A DNA stretch of 64,000 bases from Agrobacterium vitis (GCF_037039395.1 NZ_CP146242.1:2185001-2249000), one strand, 5' to 3'. Positions 1 through 11,373 are shown, numbered from the stretch's first letter. Program-made: numbers and translations. Notes: generated by a model from the letters alone, not told the origin.

Positions 1-1774
<1,774 letters not shown>

Positions 1775-2110
1775 GTTCTCATTGACAATGCTCATCGACT
1801 TCCTCGATGAGCCATCTGTTTAGCGCTCACGCATGAGCGGCTCGTATACGAGCCTATGCTCCGCGAGGGCGCCGAACGATCGGCGACGCGCTTTGCGCTT
1901 GCGGACTTCGTCCGAAGGCGCCAAGCAAAACGTCGACGAATGACGTGTTCACAAAAAAAACGGGCAACGCCCGCCAGCTTCTCACATATGCAAAGCATCA
2001 ATACGGTTCCGTATTAACGCTTTGGCACCCTTCTGAGCGCAAGCGAAGAAGATGGGTTTGCCAAAGAAAAGGGAACACTATTGATGCGAAGCATCAACAT
2101 TGCCCTTAGC
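1775..2110 (+). other. 23S-5S internal transcribed spacer
   Basis: This 336-base rRNA spacer holds no gene. Several stems can be seen: GCTCATCGA/TCGATGAGC near 1790-1812, the palindrome GGCTCGTATACGAGCC near 1830-1846, and TTGATGC/GCATCAA at about 2081-2097, just before the 5S. These are likely folding and RNase processing signals of the pre-rRNA (inference). Confidence 0.7.
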
Positions 2111-2248
2111 TGACCTGGTGGTCATGGCGGGGCGGCCGCACCCGTTCCCATTCCGAACACGGCCGTGAAACGCCCCTGCGCCAATGGTACTTCGTCTTAA
2201 GACGCGGGAGAGTAGGTCGCTGCCAGGTCTGCTAATGGCAATGTTGAT
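2093..2248 (+). other. pre-5S processing stem flanking the 5S rRNA
   Basis: The 18 bases immediately before the 5S (2093-2110) and the 18 immediately after it (2231-2248) are complementary apart from one mismatch, so the precursor folds into a long stem with the 5S as its loop. This is the classical layout of an RNase III/E maturation stalk. The complementarity is seen directly; the processing role is inferred. Confidence 0.7.
2111..2230 (+). rRNA. rrf: 5S ribosomal RNA
   Basis: This 120-base sequence has the alphaproteobacterial 5S pattern: TGACCTGGTGG at the 5' end, CCATTCCGAACACGGCCG in loop B/C, and GTAGGTCGCTGCCAGGTC at the 3' end. Terminal stem bases pair (CCTGG with CCAGG). It lies about 340 bases after the 23S and about 230 before tRNA-fMet, on the same strand. 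Confidence 0.96.
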
Positions 2249-2457
2249 AAATACATCAAAACACTCTTCTCTCACACACTTCGGCCCTGCCGAAAACCTC
2301 GGGCCGCGCAAGCGGCTCTTTCGCTTTAAAGCCCCTGAAATACGAGGCAAAAATAACAAAACTCGACATCTTACCGCCCACAAAACCCGGGTGGTAACCC
2401 AAACAAAAATCGTTTGATCTGTCGAAATATATCCCAAACGGGATGCAAGAATGGTAA

Positions 2458-2536
<79 letters not shown>

Positions 2537-2566
2537 CCCCCGCTATACCAACCCTGCTATAACATC

Positions 2567-2588
2567 AAAGCCCCCAACGGGGCTTTTT
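2567..2588 (+). terminator. rho-independent terminator of the rrn operon
   Basis: The hairpin AAAGCCCC-caac-GGGGCTTT is followed by a T run, 32 bases after the tRNA CCA end. It fits the terminator of the whole rrn unit. Confidence 0.85.
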
Positions 2589-2937
2589 GGCGTTTCTTGG
2601 CTTCACTTGCGCCAACACGGCACTCACCATAGCGCTCCACAATCCCCCAGACGTCACTTTCCACAATCCTGAACGATGCGCAAACTCATCCGCATCCGCC
2701 AACTGGAGCAAACCTAAACGAACAAATTCAATGCCTATAACTCAAATTGTAACGTCCAGATTTTGGCGAGATTCCAGGGCCTTCACGCCCAGAAACTCTT
2801 CAGCGTCGCTCAGTTTCAAACGTCTGAAGGCATCATTCAGCCAAAGGTATTAGGGTGTAATTCATAAGTGATCTCTTCTATTCACGAATCCTTTATTGTT
2901 CTTCACAATAATCGGTTTGTCGACTTTTGAGGAGCCT
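2589..2937. other. intergenic, no gene seen
   Basis: About 350 bases between the rrn terminator and the chemoreceptor unit. Short reading frames here lack credible start signals and family resemblance. The last 60 bases are AT-rich, with a small ATTGT/ACAAT inverted repeat at about 2895-2909. They probably hold the chemoreceptor promoter. Confidence 0.4.
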
Positions 2938-3006
2938 ATGAATTCGCCTGGGTCATACTTGGCGAGTGACACTCACCTTCGATCCAGATTGATAGACTTA
3001 TTGTAA
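2938..3006 (+). CDS. possible 22-residue leader peptide upstream of the chemoreceptor
   Basis: An ATG with a strong Shine-Dalgarno (GAGGAG, 5 bases upstream) opens a 22-codon frame that ends TAA at 3004, 18 bases before the chemoreceptor start and in the same frame. The chemoreceptor ATG itself has only a weak ribosome site. Two readings are possible: a translated leader peptide coupled to the receptor, or the original receptor start cut off by a stop codon. No homologue is recognised. Confidence 0.3.
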   Translation: MNSPGSYLASDTHLRSRLIDLL

Positions 3007-3024
3007 CGCGTTGGATGGCTCACC

Positions 3025-4951
3025 ATGTCCTTATACACACAGTTCAAAAAATCGTCCCGAGCACAGCTAGCAATTACAGAGATCGAAAATCTGACGCGCA
3101 GCATGGCTGATGGCGACACGTCACGTCGCGCCCAGGTGGACGTGGCGACCGGCGAGGCAAAGAGCTTGCTGGATGCGGTCAACAGATTGCTCGACGCCGC
3201 TATGCGCCCGGTTTCTGAGTCTCCGTGAAGCCACGACCCGCATGGCAATTGACCATGACAAGGGCGATATTGATGCCATTCTTCCGGTCGATGCCTTCAA
3301 GGGTGATCTTTCCGTCATAGCGAAGGGCATCAACGAAATGGTCGCTGGCCATATCGCCGTTAAAGTGAAGGCAATGGCCTGCGTTCAGGAGTTCAGCGAC
3401 GGGAATTTTGAGGCTACGCTTGAGCGGTTCCCGGGCAAGAAAGCATTCATCAATGACACGGTGGAAACTTTGCGTGGCAATCTCAAGGGCTTTATCGCCG
3501 AGATGAATCGCATGTCAGCGGAGCACGACAAGGGTGATATCGATGTCTTCGTGCCTGTAGAGCGGTTTAAAGGCGACTTTGCGGTGATGGCGAAGGGCGT
3601 CAACGACATGGTCAATGGCCATATCGTCGTCAAGAAAAAGGCCATGGCCTGCATCAAGGAATTCGGTGAAGGCAATTTCGAGGCGACGCTGGAGCAATTT
3701 CCAGGAAAGAAAGCGTTCATCAACGAAACGGTAGAAACGCTGAGGAACAATTTCCGAGACATCGTTACCGAAATCCAGCGTTTAACCGTGGCGTCTACGG
3801 CGGGAAATCTGAGCGAGCGAGGCGTGGCCACCCGGTTCGTCGGAGATTTTGCCAAAATGGTTTCCGGTATAAATTCCATGCTGGATGCTATTCTGTTGCC
3901 AATTGGTGAGGGCAATAGAGTGCTTAATCTCGTCAGCATTGGCGATCTGACAGAACATGTCGAAATTGCCTGTGAAGGCGACCATCAGAAAATGAAAGAC
4001 GCAATCAATTCATTGGTCGACAATCTGACCAGTTTTGCGACGGGCGTCGCCACTGCGGCTGATCAGGTGACCAGCGGCAGCCAGGCGCTCTCCTCCACCT
4101 CCGAGCAGCTCTCGCAGGGTGCGACAGAGCAGGCCTCTGCGGCTGAGGAGGCCTCGGCGTCCATGGAGCAAATGGCCGCTAATATCAAGCAAAACGCTGA
4201 CAACGCATCCCAGACAGAGAAGATTGCCCGCCAGTCTGCGAAAGATGCCGAGTTATCCGGCGAGGCGGTTGATAAAGCCGTCAATGCCATGCGCACGATT
4301 GCTGAAAAGATTTCCATCGTTCAGGAAATCGCTCGTCAGACAGATCTTCTGGCGTTGAATGCCGCCGTTGAAGCGGCTCGTGCCGGTGAGCACGGTAAAG
4401 GCTTTGCTGTTGTTGCATCCGAAGTGCGCAAGCTTGCTGAACGTTCTCAGGCAGCAGCAGGGGAGATCAGCGGCCTGTCCGGTGAGACCGTCAAGGCAGC
4501 GACCGCAGCTGGCGAAATGCTGAACAGGCTCGTTCCTGATATTCGCAAGACCGCCGAACTCGTCTCGGAAATTTCTGCCTCCTGTCGTGAACAGGATCTT
4601 GGAGCCTCCCAGATCAACGAGGCCATTCAGCAATTGGATAAGGTCACGCAGCACAACGCCAGTGCCTCGGAGGAAATGTCGGCCACCTCTGAAGAGCTTG
4701 CGTCTCAGGCAGAGGAATTGCAGTCTTCGCTCACTTTCTTCCAGACGGGAGACAGTAGCGATACTCAGACACGCAAATCCAGGGGGACCGTTGCGCCAGT
4801 CCGCAGTGCAGTGCCATCGGCCCAGCCAGTCCGCAAGCCAATGGCTAATCGTTCCGTTGCAGCGCAACAAGCTCGCGCGAAGGGTTTTGCACTCGATCTT
4901 TCCATGGGTGGGCCGGACGCAGAAGATGATCGCTTCCATCAACTCACTTAA
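3025..4951 (+). pseudogene. methyl-accepting chemotaxis protein, soluble multi-HAMP type, +1 frameshift
   Basis: Chemoreceptor that would pass signals to CheA/CheW. The frame from 3025 (MSLYTQF...) codes the first 67 residues, then hits TGA at 3226. The rest continues one base over (frame of 3110-4951), so removing one base near 3205-3226 restores a protein of about 641 residues. No transmembrane segment is present, so it is cytoplasmic. After the N-terminus come two 90-residue HAMP-like modules with the motif HDKGDID, a further HAMP, and the signalling domain with the hairpin tip [20 protein letters not shown] at about 4351-4410. No C-terminal CheR pentapeptide is seen. An internal ATG at 3243 could start a shortened receptor. 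The shift may be a real mutation or a sequence error; the 3' part is clearly conserved coding sequence. Confidence 0.8.
3243..3782 (+). repeat. tandem 270-bp duplication coding two HAMP-like modules
   Basis: Two consecutive 90-residue units of the chemoreceptor are close copies. Both carry HDKGDID, FKGD, AKG(I/V)N(E/D)MV, a GNFEATLE box, then FPGKKAFIN and TVETLR. The HDKGDID codons recur exactly 270 bases apart (3254 and 3524). This is an in-frame tandem duplication within the gene, now diverged at many positions. Confidence 0.85.
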
Positions 4952-5451
4952 TAGCAAGGTCACTTGCCTAAACGACCATAATGAATGCCGATAATTGAAA
5001 CTCCCAACGGTTCAAAACCCTGGGAGAGTTCAGGGCGCGACATCTTGAAATGTAGTGGTGAGCAGAACAATCATTCAGATGGCTTGGTGGTCAGTGGCCA
5101 AGTCATCTGGCCTCGTAATTGTCATGGGAGAGTTCCTCAACAACGCGGTCCTTACTCTCCGCTGCGAAGATAGCCGTTGCGAGAGCACCTATCAGCAGAA
5201 TTACCGCGAAGGCCTCCTTACTCCAGGGACGCGCCCGAGCAGTGCGTCGCAGCGGCGCTTCAAACAAACATGCCTCAAAGCCAAAATTTGGTATGCCGAT
5301 TAACAGACGATGCAATAACGCTACCAAGGTGCAGCTCAATTTCGGGTTCGTTTTGAACCAATAATGAGCTGCTCCTTGGTCATCAAAATTTGGCACGTCT
5401 GACAGACGTCATGAGGCAAAGCTGGTGTCAGTGACGTGCCAGTTTCAATCA
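4952..5451. other. intergenic region downstream of the chemoreceptor and exoP
   Basis: 500 bases between two converging genes. A minus-strand frame at 5103-5396 (GTG start, about 97 residues) has one hydrophobic stretch (AVILLIGALATAIFA) and an acidic tail. It could be a small membrane protein but has no convincing ribosome site. A palindrome ACGTCTG-A-CAGACGT lies at 5395-5409 and may help end exoP transcription. Confidence 0.35.
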
Positions 5452-7803
5452 TCATTCCACGTAGTATTTGTTGTATTGCTTGCGGAATTTCTCTGAACCG
5501 CCAAAGTCGCTATAGCGGGTCAGCGTTTGCATATCGGTCTTGTTCAAGAGAACGCCAAGCACCTTGTTGCTGATATGCGGTTCTGCTTCGAGTAGATCAG
5601 ATACCAGCTTCTTAGGCGTCTTGCCCCATTCGACCACGAAGACGAAACCATCTGCCAAGGGCGCGAAGGCCTTTGCATCAACGACCGGGCCGAGCGGCGC
5701 AAGGTCGACGATAATGTAATCGAACGACTGTCGGACATTTTCGAGCAAGGCATTCATTCCGGGCGATGCGATGAGCTCGTTGGTATGGGCCAGAGATCGG
5801 GCTGCCGCGCCGGGTACGATGGGTAGGACGGCGAGTTTCGTTTCCTGATCCACCTTGATGCAATCCTGCCAGGAAACCTCACCAAGCACGGCCTGCACGA
5901 GGCCGGTTTTCGGGGCTGGCTGCAGGAGCCGGCTGAGGCTCGGATTGCGCAAGTCAGCGTCGATCAGCAATGTCCGCTTACCGCTGGAGGCAAGCAGAAC
6001 GGCGAAATTTGCTGCAACCGTAGACTTACCCTCGCCAGGAAGCGCCGACAGAATACCGATAACGCGGCTTGTCTTGCCCTGTAGGATAATATCGGTGGCG
6101 AGCTTGGTGTTTCGCAGGGTTTCTGTGAAAGCGGACCGGGGCGCTTCGATCACGGTTCGCATCATTCTGTCGAGCGACACGTTTTCCGCGCCAGGAACGA
6201 CAGTTGCTCCCTTGGGCGCTTTTTGACGCCAGCGGGCGAGTTTGGGGTTGATTGCCTTTTTCAACTTTGGACCGAGACGGGGCAGGTAACCCAGCGATTT
6301 TTGGCCAAGTGTGGTGCGCACATCGCTTTCCAGGCGGAAGTACCGTTCCTGCATTTCCTGGAGAAAGGCCAGCCCGGCACCGGCCATCAGCCCGAGAACC
6401 ATGGAAAGGGCGATTACCATTGTCTTTTTCGGGCTGGATGGGGAGACGGGTATTCCCGCCTCCGAGATAACCCGCGCTTTGGCTGCTGGCAGGGACTGGC
6501 TTTGGCTGGCCACTTCGTAGCGGTTCAGGAAGGCTTCGTAGAGGGTTTTGAGCGCTGACGATTTCTGCTCGAGCTCTCTCAGATGCACAAGTGATCTATT
6601 GGCGTCGGAATTGGTGCCGGTCAACTTCTCCAAGCTCCCGCGCAGCGATTGCTCGCGCGACTTGGCGACGTCGAATTCATTGCCATAGCTTGACGTCAGC
6701 TGTTGCAATTCCTGGAAAATCTGGCCGCCGACATTGTCTTTTTCAGCCTTCAGCGCTTTGGCCTGTGGATGAGTTGGACCAAAATTGGCAACAATATCCT
6801 GTTCACGCTTTTCGATCGACAAATACCGGCTTCTCAGATCTTGCAGGACTTGATTGGCGCCGGCCTGTCCGGAAACGATGGCATTCTTGACCGCATTTTG
6901 CGGGCCTTGCGTGACGATGCTTTTATATTGCTCGTAGCGGGCCTGGGCGCTTGCCGCATCGGCCTGGGCAACGATCAGCTGTTTGTTGAGGTCGGTCAAC
7001 TGCTGTTCCGACATCAGTTCGCCGCCCGTTTGGGTCAGGCCGTTTTCTGCCTTGTATTTTTCAACGTCCAGCGAGGCTAGCTGGGCACGCTTTGCCAGAT
7101 CGTCCAAGCGACCTTGCAGCCACAGTGTTGCCCGCTCACTGGCGTCGAAATTGGCATTCAACTGATCGGTCAGAAAGGCATCTGCGTAAGCTTTGGTGAC
7201 TTTCGCCGACAGAAGAGGGTCGGGAGAGCGATAGGATACGGCGATGACCGCACTGCGCATCACCCGTTCCACGGTAATGTTCTGCTGTAGCATGGCAGCG
7301 GCCTTGCCGCGCTTGCCGGCTGCAATTTCCGCATCGGTCAATTTCGGACCGGGGCTGACCAGCCTCTTTACGGATCGCAACATGTCCTTGACGAAGGATA
7401 CCGGTGAGGCGGGAGGATTGGTGACCAGCTCATTATCGCTGAGCTTTGCCTCGTCGACAACCCGCAGGGCCATGCTGTTGGATTTGAGGATTTCCACAGC
7501 GCTCGCCAGTTCGGTATCGGCCTGGGAACGGTCACCGGGCGCTGCCTTGTCGTCTTGCGTGTAGCGCGACAGGCTGTCATCCAGCAGGATCTGCGTCATC
7601 GACGTATAGTAAGGTGTCGTGAAGAGGAGATAGGTGACGCCGAGCATCACGAAGAGGGCGATCGACAGCCCGACGATCCTGGCCCTGCGCACGGCAATGG
7701 TCAGCAATCGATCAAGATCGATAAAGGAATCGGCTTCAGGCTGCTCCCGTTGCAGAACGGCTTTATAGGGATAACTTCTCTCGTTCATGGGGCGGCTCTT
7801 CAT
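5452..7803 (-). CDS. exoP: ExoP-type polysaccharide co-polymerase / BY-kinase
   Basis: Inner-membrane protein controlling chain length and export of succinoglycan. The 783 residues match the usual length of rhizobial ExoP (Wzc/Wzz family). An N-terminal membrane helix sits at about 38-60, followed by the long periplasmic Wzz and coiled-coil part. A second helix (VIALSMVLGLMAGAGLAFL) sits near 470. The cytoplasmic tyrosine-kinase domain has Walker A (PGEGKSTVAANF), A' (TLLIDADLRNP) and Walker B (YIIVDLAPLG). The C-terminus has only a short tyrosine cluster, QYNKYYVE. An alternative start lies 5 codons in, at 7788. It is at the distal end of the exo cluster, as in Sinorhizobium, but the usual exoN between exoO and exoP is absent. 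Confidence 0.95.
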   Translation of the reverse strand: MKSRPMNERSYPYKAVLQREQPEADSFIDLDRLLTIAVRRARIVGLSIALFVMLGVTYLLFTTPYYTSMTQILLDDSLSRYTQDDKAAPGDRSQADTELASAVEILKSNSMALRVVDEAKLSDNELVTNPPASPVSFVKDMLRSVKRLVSPGPKLTDAEIAAGKRGKAAAMLQQNITVERVMRSAVIAVSYRSPDPLLSAKVTKAYADAFLTDQLNANFDASERATLWLQGRLDDLAKRAQLASLDVEKYKAENGLTQTGGELMSEQQLTDLNKQLIVAQADAASAQARYEQYKSIVTQGPQNAVKNAIVSGQAGANQVLQDLRSRYLSIEKREQDIVANFGPTHPQAKALKAEKDNVGGQIFQELQQLTSSYGNEFDVAKSREQSLRGSLEKLTGTNSDANRSLVHLRELEQKSSALKTLYEAFLNRYEVASQSQSLPAAKARVISEAGIPVSPSSPKKTMVIALSMVLGLMAGAGLAFLQEMQERYFRLESDVRTTLGQKSLGYLPRLGPKLKKAINPKLARWRQKAPKGATVVPGAENVSLDRMMRTVIEAPRSAFTETLRNTKLATDIILQGKTSRVIGILSALPGEGKSTVAANFAVLLASSGKRTLLIDADLRNPSLSRLLQPAPKTGLVQAVLGEVSWQDCIKVDQETKLAVLPIVPGAAARSLAHTNELIASPGMNALLENVRQSFDYIIVDLAPLGPVVDAKAFAPLADGFVFVVEWGKTPKKLVSDLLEAEPHISNKVLGVLLNKTDMQTLTRYSDFGGSEKFRKQYNKYYVE

Positions 7804-8219
7804 AATTCGTTGCGGAACATAGTTTGGTCCAAGGATGTCTCGGCGGCACCAGGCATAAGCCGGAAACCGGCTTCAAACGTGGTTGAGGCATGGATGGCTG
7901 TCAGGAAAAGACCTCCGCTGACCTGCCAGGATCGATTTAGGGTTCGTCTCCCGCCAATGCCGTGCGGGCGGGAGATCTCCGTCATGGCATGGTCGGTCAA
8001 CGGACAGATGGACCGCCGTGACTGCTCATGCACATTGGAAAAACTCACACTCATACAGCACTCCAAACCCTTGATCTCGGCAGATGCCCGTTTCCTGGCT
8101 TCATCAGAATGGGAATGATCCGATGCTGACGAAGCAAATTGTAGAACAATGTTGATATTCCGATGCCTGATGTCATCCATGACGAACAGACCAGGCCAAG
8201 GCACTTTATATCCAAGCAT
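7800..8219 (-). CDS. hypothetical protein overlapping exoP start
   Basis: A 139-residue frame ending in an ATGA overlap with the exoP start, with an AAGG ribosome-site-like sequence 8 bases before its ATG. No family, membrane segment or motif is recognised, and the composition (many Arg, Ser, His) is not strongly protein-like. It occupies the place where exoN lies in Sinorhizobium. The stop/start overlap suggests translational coupling if the gene is real. It could equally be a chance frame in a long exoP leader. Confidence 0.3.
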   Translation of the reverse strand: MLGYKVPWPGLFVMDDIRHRNINIVLQFASSASDHSHSDEARKRASAEIKGLECCMSVSFSNVHEQSRRSICPLTDHAMTEISRPHGIGGRRTLNRSWQVSGGLFLTAIHASTTFEAGFRLMPGAAETSLDQTMFRNEL

Positions 8220-8426
8220 CGTTTTCGCCTTAAATCGATTTCGGACTTAAGGAACTTGCACTATAGGACGTCTTGGTCCGCCTGAATACGGCCTTCATGC
8301 GACGGAACCAATTCCTTTAAAAAAGAGTAAACAGCGCAGGTCAAGATCGCTTCTGGTTGGGACAAGGGCTTCATTGATTTTGGCATTGGTGTGCAAAGAT
8401 CCATGTCACTTCTCTCTAAAGCAGCG

Positions 8427-9422
8427 TTAGCCCTTGATTGGCGGATCGGCAGAAGAGGTAGCGGCTTTTGATGTCCGGTCTTTCTGCAGGCTCTTTATCA
8501 GTCGCTGGAGACGAACGGAGATTGGCATTTTCAGATGGCGCAGCGCCAAGGGATTGGCAAGGGCGGTCTTGATAACACCCGACAGCGATCGTGCCTTGAG
8601 ACTATCGATCAGATTTATGAAAGCACGCGCTTCCCTCAGGCTGCGGGTTCGGGCCGTCTGGGCCGCAAGCGCTGCCCCTTTCAGCGGATAGCGGGAGATG
8701 AAACCGGCATCTGCGGCCATCATTGCATCGACATGATGGAGGCGAAGCACCCGCGAGATCGAACCCTCCCTGATATAATAGAGGTAACCCGCAGTCGGCT
8801 CTATCGTGCAGATCGCATTCTCGGCCAAGGCCGAAGCCAGCAGCAGATAATCCTCGCCGATTCTCAGGCTCTCGTCAAAACGCAGGCCTTTGTCATTCAG
8901 GAAACTGCGCAGGAAAACAGGCTTCATATAGCCGAAATTATGCTCGGATCGGAACAGGATGTTGGAGCCGATAAACCGCGCCAGATCGATTTTGCCGATA
9001 TGCGCCAGCGCGTCTTCCAGAAACATCGTCCGGCAGGTGCCGTTCATGTCGATCACGTCGAGATTATCGACGACGACCTGGGCATTTTCGTCCTCTGCGC
9101 GCTCGATCATTCGAAACAGCCGCATCGGTTTGAATGTGTCGTCTGAATCCAGTACGGCGATCCAGCGACCACGGGCGGCATCTATTGCTGCATTCCTGGC
9201 ACCACCCGGCCCCTTATTGCGTTCCAACGCGATCAAGCGAACGCGGGGATCGGTGAGGGCAGCAACCCGGTCGCGGGTATCGTCGGATGAGCAATCGTCG
9301 ACAACAATTACTTCGACTGTGACATTGACTTGCGACAGGGCGCTTTCAATGGCGCGCTCAATGGTTTCACCGGTATTATAGGCGGCAATCAACACCGTGA
9401 CGTCGGGGGTCCAGGCGATCAT
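8427..9422 (-). CDS. exoO: succinoglycan glucosyltransferase ExoO
   Basis: GT2-family cytoplasmic glycosyltransferase of 331 residues. The GT-A fold is visible from VTVLIAAYNTGETIERAI through EVIVVDDCSSD to the DxD region AVLDSDD; a later acidic motif (LRIGEDYLL) fits the catalytic base. In the family model ExoO adds the fifth sugar (a beta-1,6 glucose) of the octasaccharide. The assignment rests on position: its start overlaps the stop of exoM by ATGA, and it is last in exoL-A-M-O, as in Sinorhizobium. The sugar specificity is inferred from this order, not from the sequence. Confidence 0.88.
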   Translation of the reverse strand: MIAWTPDVTVLIAAYNTGETIERAIESALSQVNVTVEVIVVDDCSSDDTRDRVAALTDPRVRLIALERNKGPGGARNAAIDAARGRWIAVLDSDDTFKPMRLFRMIERAEDENAQVVVDNLDVIDMNGTCRTMFLEDALAHIGKIDLARFIGSNILFRSEHNFGYMKPVFLRSFLNDKGLRFDESLRIGEDYLLLASALAENAICTIEPTAGYLYYIREGSISRVLRLHHVDAMMAADAGFISRYPLKGAALAAQTARTRSLREARAFINLIDSLKARSLSGVIKTALANPLALRHLKMPISVRLQRLIKSLQKDRTSKAATSSADPPIKG

Positions 9423-10351
9423 GGCTTGGCAGTCTCCAGCGATCCGTATTGGTGGATTTCACGAAAGCCGAGAATGCCGGAGACGGCGCCGAGATGCAGG
9501 ATGCCGCGCAGGACGTAGCGATGGCGATGGATTGGCATGAAGGCGAAAACCAGTGCGGCCAGAAAGCAGAAAATAGCCTTTGCTCCGGCCATCAGGATTG
9601 CCTTGAATTTCGTCAGGGTTCCCTGGCCTTCAGCCACCAGCCGGCCATGGGTCTGGCCCATGCGGTAGCGGCGCTTGGCCAACCAGTCGAACCGGCTGCG
9701 CGATGGGGTCACGGGTTCATGGAGAAGGGCGTTTTCGGCATAGGCGATCCTGCCGCCATTGCGGTATATATAGGTGAAATACTCGGTATCCTCACCGCCG
9801 GTCTTGCCCAGCGCCAGGTTGAAACGGCGCTCGGTAAGGCGTGGTGAACGCAGATCGAGAAGCACGTTGCAGGTATAGCCAGTGCGGATTTCACCGCCGA
9901 CAAAGACCGGGAATGTCGAGTGAAAATCGCCTTTGCGCATCCATTCCGGCGCGTTGTCACTATAGTCCGCCTTGACGGGACCAAGCACGGCATCGGCACC
10001 GGTTTGGCGGGCGACCGTCAACAGTTCGTTCAGCCAGCTTTCCGTTGCGGTCTCGTCATCATCGATAAAGGCAAGGTAATCGGCATCGCTGGCATCCAGG
10101 CAGGCATTGCGGGCGATGGATATGTTGCCAGCCGGGCAATGGACATAAATCAACCCGCAGGGAAGACGCGGGCGCAGGCTATCGACCAGGGATGCGGCGC
10201 TGGGCGTCTGGTCATTGTCGGCAACGATGATGCGCAGGGACACACCGGTGGGAACGTCGATCATGGCGAGCGACAACAGAGCGGTCTCAAGCTCGGGCCG
10301 CCGGAACGTGCAGATGCCGATATCGATGCGGATGGGATGGGCGGCATTCAT
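9419..10351 (-). CDS. exoM: succinoglycan glucosyltransferase ExoM
   Basis: GT2 glycosyltransferase of 310 residues, matching the roughly 309 of known ExoM. I chose the start at 10351 (MNAAHPIRIDIGICTFRRPE) because it makes an ATGA overlap with the exoA stop; longer upstream frames run through exoA. The N-terminal IDIGICTFRRPELE and the DDDE metal motif (AFIDDDETAT) are clear, and hydrophobic segments lie near the C-terminus. ExoM adds the fourth sugar (beta-1,4 glucose) in the known pathway. Confidence 0.9.
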   Translation of the reverse strand: MNAAHPIRIDIGICTFRRPELETALLSLAMIDVPTGVSLRIIVADNDQTPSAASLVDSLRPRLPCGLIYVHCPAGNISIARNACLDASDADYLAFIDDDETATESWLNELLTVARQTGADAVLGPVKADYSDNAPEWMRKGDFHSTFPVFVGGEIRTGYTCNVLLDLRSPRLTERRFNLALGKTGGEDTEYFTYIYRNGGRIAYAENALLHEPVTPSRSRFDWLAKRRYRMGQTHGRLVAEGQGTLTKFKAILMAGAKAIFCFLAALVFAFMPIHRHRYVLRGILHLGAVSGILGFREIHQYGSLETAKP

Positions 10352-11373
10352 GACGCAACCTCTTGACTGGGCGGCAGCGGATAGGTTTTGCGGTTGCGAA
10401 AATCCAACATTTCCCGCCAGAAACCGGCTGACCAGGCGAAATGCATGATCATTGCCGAGACGGCAGCCAGCGGCCCAAGCGGCTGTCGCTCGCCGATGGC
10501 GAGCCAGACGCCGTAGCCCAGGCAGGCCAGCGCCCAGACGAGAAGCGGGATGAGGGCGAGCCAGCTGAACACGCACAGCAATGCGAAAACGGCAACCGGC
10601 GCCACGGCCAGCGGAATGAGCTGACGCAGGCTTGGACGAGAGCGATGTTTCAGGAAATTCTGGGCGCGACCGCGGCCATAGCCAAAATATTGCCGGTAGA
10701 GCGGCAAGGGGCTGGAGCGTGGATAATAGACCATGCTGGTATTGGCGGTCATCCAGACACGAAAGCCGGATTTATTCAGTCGGTAGTCGAATTCCGCATC
10801 TTCGTTATGACGGAACGATTCGTCATAGCCGCCAATCGCTTTATAGGCGGCTATGCGGATCAGGGCGTGATGGCCGTGATCCGTCCAGTGACTTTGGGCG
10901 CCAGTGCGATGTTTGGAGCCACCGTTGCCGAGCTTGGAATTCTGAGCCAGGGCCGTTGCCTTCTGGAACGTTCCGAAGCCAACCGTCAACATGCCGACCA
11001 CGACGGAATCAGCCCCGGTTTCCAAGGCCTCAGTCACCAGTGTCTGGCAATAATCTTCAGGATAGGTGCCATGGGCATCGATGCGAATGATATAATCGTA
11101 ATCAGCGCCGAATTGCGCAACGGTCAAGTTGACGGCGGCGCTCTGGATCTTCTTCGGATTGTCGATCAGCCGGACCTTGGAATTTACAGCGGAAATGCGC
11201 GAAACGATCGCCTGGGTCTGATCGCGGCTGCCGCCATCTGCCACGACGATTTCAGCATTCAGATCGTCAAGCGCCTTGGCCAGATTGGCGATGACGCCCG
11301 CGATGTGCTTTTCTTCGTTGAGGCAGGGGATGACGATCAGGCATCTTACGGATTTGAGCTTGTCAGCCATCAT
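10348..11373 (-). CDS. exoA: succinoglycan glucosyltransferase ExoA
   Basis: GT2 glycosyltransferase of 341 residues. It opens with RCLIVIPCLNEEKHI and has EIVVADGGSRDQTQ and IIRIDAHGTYP as the nucleotide-sugar and metal sites. Two to three C-terminal hydrophobic helices (VAVFALLCVFSWLALIPLLV) suggest membrane anchoring. ExoA adds the first glucose (beta-1,3) to the ExoY-made galactosyl lipid. The start region has two ATGs (11373, 11370). It overlaps the end of exoL by 11 bases and shares an ATGA overlap with exoM, so exoL-A-M-O is one transcription unit. Confidence 0.92.
   Translation of the reverse strand: MMADKLKSVRCLIVIPCLNEEKHIAGVIANLAKALDDLNAEIVVADGGSRDQTQAIVSRISAVNSKVRLIDNPKKIQSAAVNLTVAQFGADYDYIIRIDAHGTYPEDYCQTLVTEALETGADSVVVGMLTVGFGTFQKATALAQNSKLGNGGSKHRTGAQSHWTDHGHHALIRIAAYKAIGGYDESFRHNEDAEFDYRLNKSGFRVWMTANTSMVYYPRSSPLPLYRQYFGYGRGRAQNFLKHRSRPSLRQLIPLAVAPVAVFALLCVFSWLALIPLLVWALACLGYGVWLAIGERQPLGPLAAVSAMIMHFAWSAGFWREMLDFRNRKTYPLPPSQEVAS

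Noticed and set aside
4253..4963. 236-codon minus-strand frame opposite the chemoreceptor
   Set aside because: Antisense to a well-conserved coding region, without ribosome site or family resemblance.
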